Below, piece after piece: positions 42,150-51,236 of a stretch of 64,000 bases of DNA. Origin of the DNA: Komagataeibacter sp. FNDCF1 (GTDB taxonomy: Bacteria > Pseudomonadota > Alphaproteobacteria > Acetobacterales > Acetobacteraceae); NCBI RefSeq assembly GCF_021295335.1, contig NZ_JAIWOT010000001.1, positions 2,327,001-2,391,000 on the forward strand. Reading direction: 5' to 3'. The stretch's first letter is position 1, and each line of letters starts with the position of its first letter. A model generated the notes under the pieces. The model was not told the DNA's origin. It searched no databases and was given only the letters and a program-made list of their open reading frames with translations. The position numbers and the translations under genes were made by a program.

Positions 42150-43595
42150 ATGCAATGGGGTTGGGTGGGCGCGACCGCCACCATCAGTTTTCAGGTCCTG
42201 TTCATCATCCGCGTCCTGCTCAGGCCACACCGGCAGCCTGCCTCCCGCGTGGCATGGGTCGCCATTATCGGCTCGCTGCCCATCGTGGGCATGCTGGCCT
42301 ACCTGCTGCTGGGGGAGACCCATCTCAACCGGCACATCATGGTGCGCATACGCCGCGCGATCCGCCAGCTGCCCATTCCCGGCAAGACCGGTGAGGCCCT
42401 GATCGATGCCGAGCGGGATTTTGGCCTGCATCCACGCCTGGCCCCGCTGTTCCGGGTCGGGCAGTCCATCAGCGGCTACCCGCCCATGGGCGGCAACACG
42501 GCCAGCCTGATGGCGGATTCGGACGCGGCGATTGACGCGATCGTGGCCGATATCGATGCGGCGCGGGCGCATGTACATATCAGCTTCTATATCTGGCTGG
42601 CCGACAATAACGGCATGAAGGTTGTCGCGGCGCTGAAGCGCGCGGCCGCCCGTGGCGTAACCTGCCGGGTCATGGCCGATGACCTTGGATCCCGCCGCCT
42701 GGTCCATAGCCACCACTGGTCCGACATGGCGGCCGCCGGGGTGCGGCTGGTGCGCGCGCTGCCCATTGGCAACCCGCTGCAACGCCCCTTTCGCGGGCGG
42801 TTCGACATGCGCAACCACCGCAAGATCGTGGTGATTGACAGCAGGATTACCTATTGCGGCAGCCAGAACTGTGCCGACGCCGCCTTCCGCGTAAAGGCCC
42901 GTTTCGCGCCATGGGTTGATCTGGTCGCCCGGTTCGAAGGCCCGGTGGTCCTGCAGAACCAGCATCTTTTCGCAACCGACTGGACCGCCCATACCGATGA
43001 GGACCTGACCCCCCTGCTTGCCCACGCCACCGTGCCGGAGGGCGAGGGATTTGTCGCACAGGTCATTGGTACCAGCGCTGCCGTACGATACGCCGCGATG
43101 CCGGAGGTATTTGTCTCGCTCATGAACGCGGCGGCGCGGGAACTGACCATCACCACCCCCTATTACGTGCCCGACGAACCGATCCAGGCCGCCCTGTGCG
43201 CCGCGGCCCGCCGGGGCGTGAAGACAACCCTGACCGTGCCCCGACGCAATGATTCATGGATCGTGGCGGGCGCAAGCCGCAGCTATTACCGCGAACTGCT
43301 GGAAGCCGGGGTCATCCTGTACGAATACCCGCACGGGCTGCTGCATACCAAGGCGCTGACGGTGGACGGACACATGACCATGATCGGCTCGGCCAATCTG
43401 GACAGGCGCAGCTTCGACCTGAACTTCGAGAACAATATCCTGCTGGTCGACAAGACGTTCACCACCACCATCCACGCCCGCCAGCAAGGCTACACGGACG
43501 CATCCCGGCCGGTCACGCTGGAGGATGTCATGCACTGGCCCGCCTACCGCGTGTTATGGAACAACGTGCTGGCAATGGTCGGCCCCGTTTTATAG
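42150..43595 (+). CDS. cls: Cardiolipin synthase (phospholipase D family)
   Basis: 481 residues: two N-terminal membrane helices (ATISFQVLFIIRVLLR and AIIGSLPIVGMLAYLLLGE), then two PLD domains with HKD motifs HRKIVVIDSRITYCGSQN and HTKALTVDGHMTMIGSANLD. Condenses phosphatidylglycerol to cardiolipin at the inner membrane. Full length for Cls. ATG 42150, weak ribosome site. 94 bases after the SulP gene; co-transcription possible. Confidence 0.92.
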   Translation: MQWGWVGATATISFQVLFIIRVLLRPHRQPASRVAWVAIIGSLPIVGMLAYLLLGETHLNRHIMVRIRRAIRQLPIPGKTGEALIDAERDFGLHPRLAPLFRVGQSISGYPPMGGNTASLMADSDAAIDAIVADIDAARAHVHISFYIWLADNNGMKVVAALKRAAARGVTCRVMADDLGSRRLVHSHHWSDMAAAGVRLVRALPIGNPLQRPFRGRFDMRNHRKIVVIDSRITYCGSQNCADAAFRVKARFAPWVDLVARFEGPVVLQNQHLFATDWTAHTDEDLTPLLAHATVPEGEGFVAQVIGTSAAVRYAAMPEVFVSLMNAAARELTITTPYYVPDEPIQAALCAAARRGVKTTLTVPRRNDSWIVAGASRSYYRELLEAGVILYEYPHGLLHTKALTVDGHMTMIGSANLDRRSFDLNFENNILLVDKTFTTTIHARQQGYTDASRPVTLEDVMHWPAYRVLWNNVLAMVGPVL

Positions 43596-43708
43596 GGAAA
43601 CCGGTTTTATTCCATCCCTTGAAAACGATCGGGTCGGTACCGACTTTAAAGACAGGATGCCCGCCCCCGTGGCGGGCCGGGATGAAACAGAACAGGACGA
43701 ACGCCATC

Positions 43709-43960
43709 ATGAGCGCAGCTGAAAACCTCCGCAAACTGAGCCCTGAAGACATTCAGGATATCGCCAAAAGCGTGGAAAAATCCCTGCATACGCACAAGGC
43801 CGACCTGCACAAGCAGATTGCGGAACACCTGGCTGGGCTGAAGGGTGAAGTCCGCCTGCATGAAAACCGGATCCCGACCTACTGCAAGGTATTCGGTTTC
43901 CTCATCCTCGCCGCGTTCTCGGTCGGCAGCTACATGTTCGGTCGCAAATCGGCGGAATAA
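43709..43960 (+). CDS. Small coiled-coil membrane-anchored protein
   Basis: 83 residues: a charged helical part (NLRKLSPEDIQDIAKSVEKS, then HKADLHKQIAEHLAGLKGEV) likely to form a coiled coil, and a C-terminal transmembrane helix (VFGFLILAAFSVGSYMFG). C-tail-anchored layout. No family recognised. ATG 43709; an in-frame ATG at 43682 is possible. Confidence 0.65.
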   Translation: MSAAENLRKLSPEDIQDIAKSVEKSLHTHKADLHKQIAEHLAGLKGEVRLHENRIPTYCKVFGFLILAAFSVGSYMFGRKSAE

Positions 43961-43967
43961 CAGGCCA

Positions 43968-44005
43968 GTCCCCGTTCCTGCCCGTCCATGCCGAATAACG
44001 GGGAC
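43968..44005. terminator. Possible bidirectional terminator
   Basis: GTCCCCGTT (43968-43976) pairs with AACGGGGAC (43997-44005), a 9-bp stem with a 20-base loop, between convergent genes. No T-run, so uncertain. Confidence 0.4.
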
Positions 44006-44078
44006 GCCAGGGCAAGCGGCGTGGGTGGGCAGATCATCCTGCCCCTGCCCATCTCTGCCCGGGGACAGGCCGGGTCAG

Positions 44079-44687
44079 CTACCTGCCCGCAGGGGCGGAA
44101 GCTGGCGTGGCTGGGTTCACAGCGGTCGTGACCGTGGCGGGAACAGGCGAGACGGGGGTCGAGACAACGGCCGGCCCGGTCTCCGGCCTGATCCTGGGGG
44201 AATAGAAGCCGGAGACCGGTCCGAACGGACCTTTCCTGACATGCTTCATGGTGGGAAGCGGCTGGCGCACGCACCCCCGCACGACAGTGGAACAGACACC
44301 GTCCGTACCGATGATTTCATCATCATCACCACTGTAATGTATCTGCGTCACCCTGTCATTTTCAAAGCGGATATCCACCACACAGGTCTTGCCTGCGCCA
44401 CCCAGGGCGGTTTCGGTCAGATTTACCACCGTCTGTAGCGGAACAAGGGTGGAATCGTTGGTGGACGGAATATTAATGCTACGGGTGTACTCAAATATCT
44501 GAACGTTATCGTTTATCTTCTTTATCTTGTCCGGAATGCCAACACAGGTCTGCACGTCTTCGCTGCTGATTCCGAGCATGCTCAGCTGGGCGCGGTGCGC
44601 CGCGCGTGAATCCGTGTAGCCACACCCCGACAGGCCCATCAGTGGCAGCAGCGCCACCAGCATCCATTCCGCTCCCCGCCGGGGCAT
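44079..44687 (-). CDS. Putative lipoprotein with BamE-like segment
   Basis: 202 residues. Signal peptide ending in lipobox LSGC. The mature start LSMLGISSEDVQTCVGIPDK followed by a beta strand (VQIFEYTRS) resembles the small BamE/SmpA fold (L.G....V...G.P), here with extra strands (TCVVDIRFENDRVTQIHY). Four later cysteines; Pro/Thr/Ala-rich tail. ATG 44687 gives a standard lipoprotein leader; the frame also runs to ATG 44738. Function unknown. Confidence 0.65.
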   Translation of the reverse strand: MPRRGAEWMLVALLPLMGLSGCGYTDSRAAHRAQLSMLGISSEDVQTCVGIPDKIKKINDNVQIFEYTRSINIPSTNDSTLVPLQTVVNLTETALGGAGKTCVVDIRFENDRVTQIHYSGDDDEIIGTDGVCSTVVRGCVRQPLPTMKHVRKGPFGPVSGFYSPRIRPETGPAVVSTPVSPVPATVTTAVNPATPASAPAGR

Positions 44688-45016
44688 GCCAGCCATTGAA
44701 GAAAAAATTCGTTCCGCACCGAACTGATCAATGGTCATGTCTGTCTTGCTACTCCGCAGTCGGGGCGTTCAGTCCGTTTCCGGATCAATGACGATACCCA
44801 TCATGATACATGATCCGGCATACCATTCATGCACCTTTTACAAATGGTAACCGTGCGGCGCCGTGTTCCGGACCGGCATTCTCTCTCCCGCTCCGTCATA
44901 AACGTACATGCGGGAAAAACGTTGCGAACGACGGCAGCACCGCGCCATGCAGACCGCAGAAGAAAACAGGCACCGGAGCGTGCGGCCGGGACTGCGGAAA
45001 GGTGACCCGGCCTGCG
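44688..45016. other. Intergenic region, no supported gene
   Basis: About 330 bases between the lipoprotein start and the stop of the 56-residue membrane protein, both on the minus strand. I see no convincing coding frame or RNA. Confidence 0.4.
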
Positions 45017-45187
45017 CTAACGAAAGATTACAAAGGCCACGAGTGCCCAGAACGGCATGCTGAGCGCGAGACCGAACGCGATTCCCCTGACCGGACTGCG
45101 GACGGGAGAGATAGGGGAACTGGCCGGACGGCCATTATGCGGATGGAGCGTATCTGAATTGGGTAGAACGATACTGTCAAATGACAT
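45017..45187 (-). CDS. Very small membrane protein (56 aa)
   Basis: 56 residues: a hydrophilic, Pro/Ser-rich N-terminal half (PNSDTLHPHNGRPASSPISP) and a C-terminal transmembrane helix (GIAFGLALSMPFWALVAFVI) ending FR. ATG 45187 has AAAGG eight bases upstream in an AT-rich leader. Reads cleanly as a gene: sharp hydrophobicity boundary and basic residues before the helix. No known family; located in the gene-poor stretch. Confidence 0.55.
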   Translation of the reverse strand: MSFDSIVLPNSDTLHPHNGRPASSPISPVRSPVRGIAFGLALSMPFWALVAFVIFR

Positions 45188-46116
45188 GACCTGAGCCTTT
45201 AATTAAATATTAAGGGGTTTTCTATTTGAAAAAATGAACGCCACAAAATCTGCCATAAAAAAAACACGATCTGATGTCAATGATCATGTACAGTGGGTTT
45301 TTGTTTTGCCCGTTTTCAGCAGCCCTGCACTGGTCTCATGCGGCGTATATCTGCCGAATATGAGCCATGGGGACTAAAAAATCCCCTCCCGGTATTCCGC
45401 CATTATCTGCCCCGCATGGCGTGCGCAGGCCTGTCTGCATGCGTGGCAGGCGTGCTGCATTCTTACCTTAACCGTAACAATATTTAATAAACTGACCCTT
45501 CGGGCATGTGGACCGTCGTCGTACGGATGCCATTTTCTTTGCTGCCTGCATGCTGGATAGGTATATTTCACCTGAAAGCGGGAAGAAAATATTATTTTAC
45601 CATGATTTTTTGGAAAACATGATGATAATTCCGTTATTTAATATAAATGTGTAATATTGATAACCTTACGGCTACGGATTCATGCGTTCCATTACCATTC
45701 TGTCAGGATATGTATCATGACTGTACCAGCGGTACAGCACTCTGCCTACCTTTGTCGGCCATGACTACAGCCATCGTGACACTGAACGGCCAGGCAACAG
45801 CAGGCTGCTGGACAGGAATGCCGACCTGAACCGGCGTGCTGCTGCCGTTTCCACCGGGTGCATTCATGGTGATGACAGCGCCATCCGGTTCGATGGATTC
45901 AGAACCGGAACAGGGATGTTCCAGGCTGACGGGCCGCATTGCAGGAATGTATCCCGAAACCCACAGCCCGACCCACGCCCGGCGGCCTGATACCGCCTTT
46001 CATGCCATGGTGGTCACCCACCTGTGGCCACGTCCCCACCCCGCCCCGATGGGGCGCATGATCCACCTCCGTCCAGCCCGCCCCGGCTCCGGAGCATTGC
46101 GGATACCTGAGGAACA
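45188..46116. other. Gene-poor, partly AT-rich region
   Basis: About 930 bases with AT-rich tracts (45190-45290, 45470-45720). Several short open frames exist on both strands, but none has a convincing ribosome site plus protein-like composition. The 45764-45930 stretch has broken plus-strand frames (MTTAIVTLNGQATAGCW, then LLPFPPGAFMVMTAP) that might be a decayed gene. Confidence 0.4.
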
Positions 46117-46917
46117 ATGACCCTGCGTAAACTCGGCTGCCGCCCCGCACGCATCCGTGCGGGCCAGCCATGCCTTTCAGCCATGCGGGCCTTCATGGTC
46201 CGCAGGGCGCCCGCCCGGCTGGTCCGCAACCAGGCCGATCCCGCCCCCCTCATGCTGGGAAACGACACGGTGGGCGACTGTACGGCCGCCGGTATCGGCA
46301 ACCATATCCGCGCCACCGCAGCGCTGGGGGGCTATCAGGTGGCCATTACCACAGCCGATGCATTGCGGTTCTACGCCCGCTCAACCGGCTACACCCCCGG
46401 CAATCCCGCAACCGATCATGGCGGGGTGGAAGTGGATGTGCTGACCACGGCCCTGCAGGTCGGCTACGCACTGGCGGATCAGACGCTGTTCCCGCTCTGG
46501 GGCAGTGCCGAGGCGGCCGACCTGAACGGCATCCGCAACATTACCGCGGGCCTTTGCGCCGCCTATCTTGGCGTGCAGCTTGCCGTGGCGGATATGTGGA
46601 CGGATGCAAACGGCGCCCTTGCCCCGATATGGGACACCGCGACCCCCGCATGGCGGGGGGATCCCGCCCCCGGCAGCGCGGGCGGCCACTGCCTGCTGCT
46701 GTGGGATTATACCGGCACGGCGGACACCGATACCGTCACCCTGCTGACATGGGGCACACGACAGAAAGCGACATGGCGCTGGGTCCGCTCACGCATCATG
46801 GAAGCGCATGGGCTGGCATGGCGGCAACTGCTGCCCGCTGGCGCGCTCACCCCCACGGGCCAGGACTGGGATGCCCTGATCGACGCCAATGCCACCTACC
46901 TGACAGGACTGGCCTAA
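46117..46917 (+). CDS. Uncharacterised protein with papain-like Cys/His motifs
   Basis: 266 residues, no signal peptide. Two conserved-looking blocks recall a group of uncharacterised bacterial and phage-associated proteins: GNDTVGDCTAAGIGNHIRAT (Cys55) and SAGGHCLLLWDY (His191) followed by TWGTRQKATW. The Cys-then-His order, with GDC at a helix N-terminus, suggests a papain/transglutaminase-like fold, but no activity is shown. GAGGAA directly before ATG. Next to a lipoprotein gene in a gene-poor, possibly acquired stretch. Confidence 0.6.
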   Translation: MTLRKLGCRPARIRAGQPCLSAMRAFMVRRAPARLVRNQADPAPLMLGNDTVGDCTAAGIGNHIRATAALGGYQVAITTADALRFYARSTGYTPGNPATDHGGVEVDVLTTALQVGYALADQTLFPLWGSAEAADLNGIRNITAGLCAAYLGVQLAVADMWTDANGALAPIWDTATPAWRGDPAPGSAGGHCLLLWDYTGTADTDTVTLLTWGTRQKATWRWVRSRIMEAHGLAWRQLLPAGALTPTGQDWDALIDANATYLTGLA

Positions 46918-47051
46918 CGGCATGCAGGCCCGGGACGCGCGGATGTGGCGGGCGAGCCCCGTCCCCTTTCCGGCATCCCGTCCCCCTGCACGGGCAATGC
47001 CGGGGCATTCAGGTACTGACACGGGTTTCCCCTGAACTGGACAGCTGGAAC

Positions 47052-47687
47052 ATGAAATATACACTTTCCCTCATGCTGGCATCCGTCACATGCCTGGGTG
47101 CCTGTTCGCATGCAGGGCGCGTGCAGACCACGATCCCGGCGGCCATGACAACCCTCCAGTCCACGCTGGCGCAGGCGGGTGTGATATCGGTCTCCCACGC
47201 GGGGGACTGGACGGCGGGACAGGCCGCACGCTTTGCCCGTGGCATACGCGCGGCCCAATGTGGCCAGCAGGCGGCCGACCCCGTCGTGGGTACCATAACG
47301 GGCGATGTCACGCTGCAGTTATCGGGCACCTTTACCCAAGGGGGCCAGTTTACGGTTGGCGCCCTGACAACCGCGCCCGTTTTCGAGCTGGGCGCCGATG
47401 CCAGCCGCACAGCCAGCCAGCAGGTCAGCCTGCCGGTTTCCTACGCACCCCTGTCATCCATGCCCGATGTCGAAATGGCACGACAGATGGGATACGAGAC
47501 CGCCCTGTTCAGCCAGAACGACACCATACGCCACAGCGAGGCCAGCCGGCTGATACAGGAACGCGAGAGCCTGCGGCAGGTCACGACCGGGCTGATCCGG
47601 TCCTGGCGGGAATCGACCTGCACACGGCCCATGCCGGTCCGGCCATTCGTGGGGGGACGGGGCACGACAGGGCATGCACCTCCCTGA
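47052..47687 (+). CDS. Putative lipoprotein, unknown function
   Basis: 211 residues, lipoprotein leader with lipobox LGAC. The mature protein has a helical region (PAAMTTLQSTLAQAGVI), a strand-rich part (GTITGDVTLQLSGTFTQGGQ, then VGALTTAPVFELG) and a charged C-terminus (HSEASRLIQERESLRQV). No family recognised. 134 bases after the 46117-46917 gene on the same strand. Confidence 0.6.
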   Translation: MKYTLSLMLASVTCLGACSHAGRVQTTIPAAMTTLQSTLAQAGVISVSHAGDWTAGQAARFARGIRAAQCGQQAADPVVGTITGDVTLQLSGTFTQGGQFTVGALTTAPVFELGADASRTASQQVSLPVSYAPLSSMPDVEMARQMGYETALFSQNDTIRHSEASRLIQERESLRQVTTGLIRSWRESTCTRPMPVRPFVGGRGTTGHAPP

Positions 47688-47815
47688 TCCTGCCCGCGCT
47701 GGACCAGCTTCATGCCTGAACCGGATTCACGGCCCCGGTCACGGTCCTGAATGCGGCGTGCTGTCCCGATATTGATTTTCACCCGCAACAGCCCCGTCTC
47801 CCGCCGTTTCTGCCC

Positions 47816-47869
47816 GGTGCTGTCGGTGCTGTCGGTGCTGTCGGTGCTGTCGGTGCTGTCGGTGCTGTC
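47816..47869 (+). repeat. Minisatellite: six perfect copies of a 9-bp unit
   Basis: GGTGCTGTC is repeated six times without a mismatch, ending six bases before the stop codon of the LysR gene (its 3' side). A multiple of three, but no supported gene reads through it. Copy number is likely variable between strains. Confidence 0.95.
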
Positions 47870-47875
47870 GCAATG

Positions 47876-48799
47876 TCAGGGCTGACGGGCACTGTCCACC
47901 AGCCAGTCCCGAAAGGTCAGGGCGGCTTTTCTTCGGTTGGGGGGGCTTGCTGTCACGGCATAGAAATGCCGGCCGGTTTTCACCACACTGTCGAATGCGA
48001 TGACCAGCCGGTTCTCCGCCAGTGCACGGTCTGCGACCGGACGCCAGCCCAGGGCAATGCCATCCCCGTTTTCAGCGGCCTTCATCGCCACCAGTGAGTC
48101 GTTCACCTGCAGGAAGGCAGGCACTGTCCGGGGCACTTCCACGCCTGCGGCCCGGAGCCACTCCGCCCAGCCGATCCTGAAACGATAGGGATCGATATAA
48201 TGGATAAGCTGGTGGCCCAGTATGTCAGCAATGGCCGTGAGTGGCTGCCTGCCCGCAAGGTAGGCGGGACTGCAGACCGGAAATATCTCTTCGGGCCATA
48301 ACCGGCAGGTTTCGCAGTCAGGCCAGTTCCCGTCACCAAGGCGCAGGTGGACATCAATGTTGTTCGCCGTAAGGTCAGGATCACGGTCAAGGCTGCGCAG
48401 GTCGATCATCAGTTCGGGAAAAGCCTGCCGGAACGCCGACAGGCGCGGCATGAGCCATTCGGTCGCCATGACCGTGGAGGTGCTGACAACAAGCGTATCA
48501 CGCCGGGATGCGCCGGCAATGTCGTCCAGTGTCTCGGCAATCGCGGAAAACCCGCCGGAAACAGCCGCAAACAGGCGTTGCCCCTGCGTGGTAAGGGTCA
48601 GTGAGCGCCGTTCCCTTACAAACAGGGCATGACCCAGCGATGCCTCAAGCTGCCTGACCCCATGGCTCACTGCCGGTTGGGTAATGGAGAGTTCGGTAGC
48701 GGCCTTTGAAAAATTGAGGTACCGGGCCACGGCCTCGAACAGGACGAGACTGTGAAGGGAGGGAATTGCCCTGCGGAGTAACAGGCTGTCCTGTCTCAT
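47876..48799 (-). CDS. LysR-family transcriptional regulator (GcvA-like)
   Basis: 307 residues: N-terminal winged helix-turn-helix (SLVLFEAVARYLNFSKAATE, ITQPAVSHGVRQLEASLG) and a C-terminal effector-binding domain (TLVVSTSTVMATEWLMPRLS). It resembles the GcvA/AmpR subgroup. Divergent from the demethylase gene 49066-51114, with 266 bases between, so it is the likely regulator of that gene. A 5-bp palindrome CATGC/GCATG at 48834-48847 is a possible site. Confidence 0.88.
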   Translation of the reverse strand: MRQDSLLLRRAIPSLHSLVLFEAVARYLNFSKAATELSITQPAVSHGVRQLEASLGHALFVRERRSLTLTTQGQRLFAAVSGGFSAIAETLDDIAGASRRDTLVVSTSTVMATEWLMPRLSAFRQAFPELMIDLRSLDRDPDLTANNIDVHLRLGDGNWPDCETCRLWPEEIFPVCSPAYLAGRQPLTAIADILGHQLIHYIDPYRFRIGWAEWLRAAGVEVPRTVPAFLQVNDSLVAMKAAENGDGIALGWRPVADRALAENRLVIAFDSVVKTGRHFYAVTASPPNRRKAALTFRDWLVDSARQP

Positions 48800-49065
48800 T
48801 GGTCACAACTTTTTACTCTACCGCCATTGCGGCCATGCTGCTGCATGTTCCCATCGATATGCCATGGAAGTCAAACCGATGGATATTGATCCGGCGCTCG
48901 CAGCAGGCGCGTTCACCCCTCATCCACCGTCATGGGCATGGATCAGTTCATGCCACCATGAATCTGTTTGGGCTTTACCAGGGCGCATCCCGGCCGGACA
49001 GTACCGGGCAGCACGATCGGCAGGATCGCCAGATGCGCAGGATCGGCAGACACCTCCCAGGGGAA

Positions 49066-51114
49066 ATGAACGACATGACGAACGATCCGCTCCTCCAGCC
49101 TTTTCAGCTCAGGCATCTCACGCTGCGCAACCGGATCATGTCGACAGCACACGAACCCGGCTACACCGAGGATGGACTGCCAAAGGAGCGGTACCGCCTG
49201 TACCACGCGGAAAAAGCCCGGGGCGGCATGGCCATGACAATGATTGGCGGATCATCGGTGGTGGATATCGACAGCCCCCAGGCCTTCGGGAATATCCAGC
49301 TTTACAAGGATGAATGCGTGAAATGGCTCAGGGAACTGGCCGACGACGTTCATGACCATGGCGCGGCGGTCATGATCCAGATGACCCACATGGGCAGCCG
49401 GACGAACTGGAACAAAGGCGACTGGCTGCCCATGATTGACGCATCCCATGTGCAGGAGCCCGCCCATCTGGCCTATCCCAAGGCGATGGAGGACTGGGAC
49501 TTCGACCGCGTGATAGCCGCCTATGCCGACTGTGCGGAGCGCGTGAAGGAAGCGGGGCTCGACGGACTGGAACTGGAATGCGCGTCCCATCTCATCGCGC
49601 ATTTCTGGTCCCCCGCAACCAACAGGCGTGACGATGACTATGGCGGTTCGCTTGAGAACCGCATGCGTCTGGTCATGGATATCCTGACGGCAATCCGCGG
49701 GCGTATCGGCAATGACCCTATCGTCGGCGTGCGCATGGTGTGCGACGAGGACTGGAACAGGGGCCTGTCCCGCAACGAAGGCGTTGAGATCGCCCGGCGC
49801 CTGACCGCAAGCGGAATGATTGATTTCGTCAATGTCATTCGTGGCCATGTCGCGACGGATGAGGCCCTGAGCCATGTCATCCCCAATATGGGCACCCGGG
49901 CCGCACCGCATCTGGACTTTGCCGGGGAAGTCCGCCAGCAGGTCCGCATACCCACATTCCATGCGGCGCGGATACAGGATGTCGCCACCGCGCGCCATGC
50001 CATTGCCAGCGGAAAGCTGGATATGGTTGCAATGACGCGCGCGCACATTGCCGACCCCCACATCACCCGCAAGATCATGACCGGCCGCGAGGACCAGATC
50101 CGGCCCTGCGTGGGCATGGGGTTCTGTATCGACTCCATCTATCCGGCGGGTTCGGCCGCCTGCGTTCACAACGCATCGACGGGACGCGAAGGGTTTCTGC
50201 CGCAGGTGGTATCCGCAACCGAGGGCCCGGTCCGGAAAGTTGTAATCGTGGGCGCCGGCCCCGGCGGGCTGGAAGCCGCGCGGGTGGCGGCGGAGCGCGG
50301 CCATCATGTCACCGTGTTCGAGGCCGGACCGAAAGCCGGCGGCCAGATCCTGCTCGCCTCCGCACTCAGGCGGCGGCGCGAGATTCTCGGCATCGTGGAC
50401 TGGCGGGTGGCGGAGTGCGCGCGCCTTGGCGTTGACATCCATTACAACCGCTACGCGGAGGAAAGCGATGTGCTGGCTGAAAATCCCGATATCGTGGTCA
50501 TTGCAACGGGCGGCCTGCCGAACATCGCCAGTCTTGAAAGCGGCGCGGAACTGGCAACGACAGGCTGGGACATTCTGGGCGGAAGTGTAAAGCCCGCAAA
50601 ATCGGTTCTGGTGTACGACGATAACGGTTCGCACCCTGCAATGACGGTTGCCGAATTCCTGGCTGATGCCGGGTCGGAGATCGAGGTCGTCACCCCCGGC
50701 AGGATGCTGGCGCCGGACATTGGCGCAACGAGTTATCCCGCCTATTTCCGTGCCCTTGGTAAGGCAGGGGCGAAAATCACGCTCAATCTTCGCCTTGAAC
50801 GGCTGGAGCGACGGGGCAACAGGCTGGCAGCGATCTTTCTTGATGAATACACCAGGGAACGGGCCGAAAAGGAAGTCGATCAGGTCATCATCGAGAGTGG
50901 CGCCCAGCCCATGGATGAACTGTATTTTGCCCTGAAGCCGCTTTCAGTCAACGAAGGCGCAGTGGACTACAGGTCTTTTGCCGCCATCAGGCCACAGACC
51001 ATCATGAAAAATGCCACGGGAAAATTCCAGCTGTTCCGGATCGGGGATGCCGTGGCGAGCAGGAATATCCATGCCGCGATCTATGACGCGCATCGCTTCA
51101 TGGCCGTGGCCTGA
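49066..51114 (+). CDS. TMADH/OYE-like flavin demethylase (HpbA/N-methylproline demethylase type)
   Basis: 682 residues with an FMN TIM barrel (residues ~1-350; PFQLRHLTLRNRIMSTAHEP, ASHLIAHFWSPATNRRDDDY), an iron-sulfur region (RPCVGMGFCIDSIYPAGSAA then CVHN), and FAD/NAD domains (VVIVGAGPGGLEAARVAAER). The layout is that of trimethylamine dehydrogenase and 2,4-dienoyl-CoA reductase; close relatives N-demethylate cyclic amines such as N-methylproline. The cluster motif shows three of the usual four Cys (C-x5-C-x11-C). Start ATG 49066 or 49075 behind AGGGGAA. Substrate inferred from cluster context. Confidence 0.78.
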   Translation: MNDMTNDPLLQPFQLRHLTLRNRIMSTAHEPGYTEDGLPKERYRLYHAEKARGGMAMTMIGGSSVVDIDSPQAFGNIQLYKDECVKWLRELADDVHDHGAAVMIQMTHMGSRTNWNKGDWLPMIDASHVQEPAHLAYPKAMEDWDFDRVIAAYADCAERVKEAGLDGLELECASHLIAHFWSPATNRRDDDYGGSLENRMRLVMDILTAIRGRIGNDPIVGVRMVCDEDWNRGLSRNEGVEIARRLTASGMIDFVNVIRGHVATDEALSHVIPNMGTRAAPHLDFAGEVRQQVRIPTFHAARIQDVATARHAIASGKLDMVAMTRAHIADPHITRKIMTGREDQIRPCVGMGFCIDSIYPAGSAACVHNASTGREGFLPQVVSATEGPVRKVVIVGAGPGGLEAARVAAERGHHVTVFEAGPKAGGQILLASALRRRREILGIVDWRVAECARLGVDIHYNRYAEESDVLAENPDIVVIATGGLPNIASLESGAELATTGWDILGGSVKPAKSVLVYDDNGSHPAMTVAEFLADAGSEIEVVTPGRMLAPDIGATSYPAYFRALGKAGAKITLNLRLERLERRGNRLAAIFLDEYTRERAEKEVDQVIIESGAQPMDELYFALKPLSVNEGAVDYRSFAAIRPQTIMKNATGKFQLFRIGDAVASRNIHAAIYDAHRFMAVA

Positions 51115-51160
51115 TCTGCCACGGGATGAATTTCCAATAACAGACTGGCAGATAATACAG

Positions 51161-51234
51161 GTTTTCGGGCGCCGCCTTTTTTCACGAAGGCGGCGTTCTC
51201 TGAAGCTTCTTGAACAAAGCTTCACCAAAAACTT
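51161..51234 (-). repeat. Paired-hairpin element, copy 4
   Basis: Complete inverted copy: GCCGCC...GGCGGC hairpin, then GAAGCTTCTTGAACAAAGCTTC and CACCAAAAACTT. Lies between the convergent demethylase and FAD monooxygenase genes. Confidence 0.85.
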
Positions 51235-51236
51235 CT

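Noticed and set aside
45234-45377. 47-residue plus-strand frame beginning MNATKSAIKK
   Set aside because: No ribosome site, mixed composition, no structural pattern; not supported as a gene.
45715-45939. 74-residue minus-strand frame
   Set aside because: No ribosome site or recognisable fold; could be chance or a decayed gene, so only mentioned within the intergenic entry.
47816-47869. CRISPR array
   Set aside because: Contiguous 9-bp units without spacers; a minisatellite, not CRISPR.
49252-50634. 460-residue minus-strand open frame
   Set aside because: Antisense to the TMADH-like gene; composition typical of a reverse-strand shadow.
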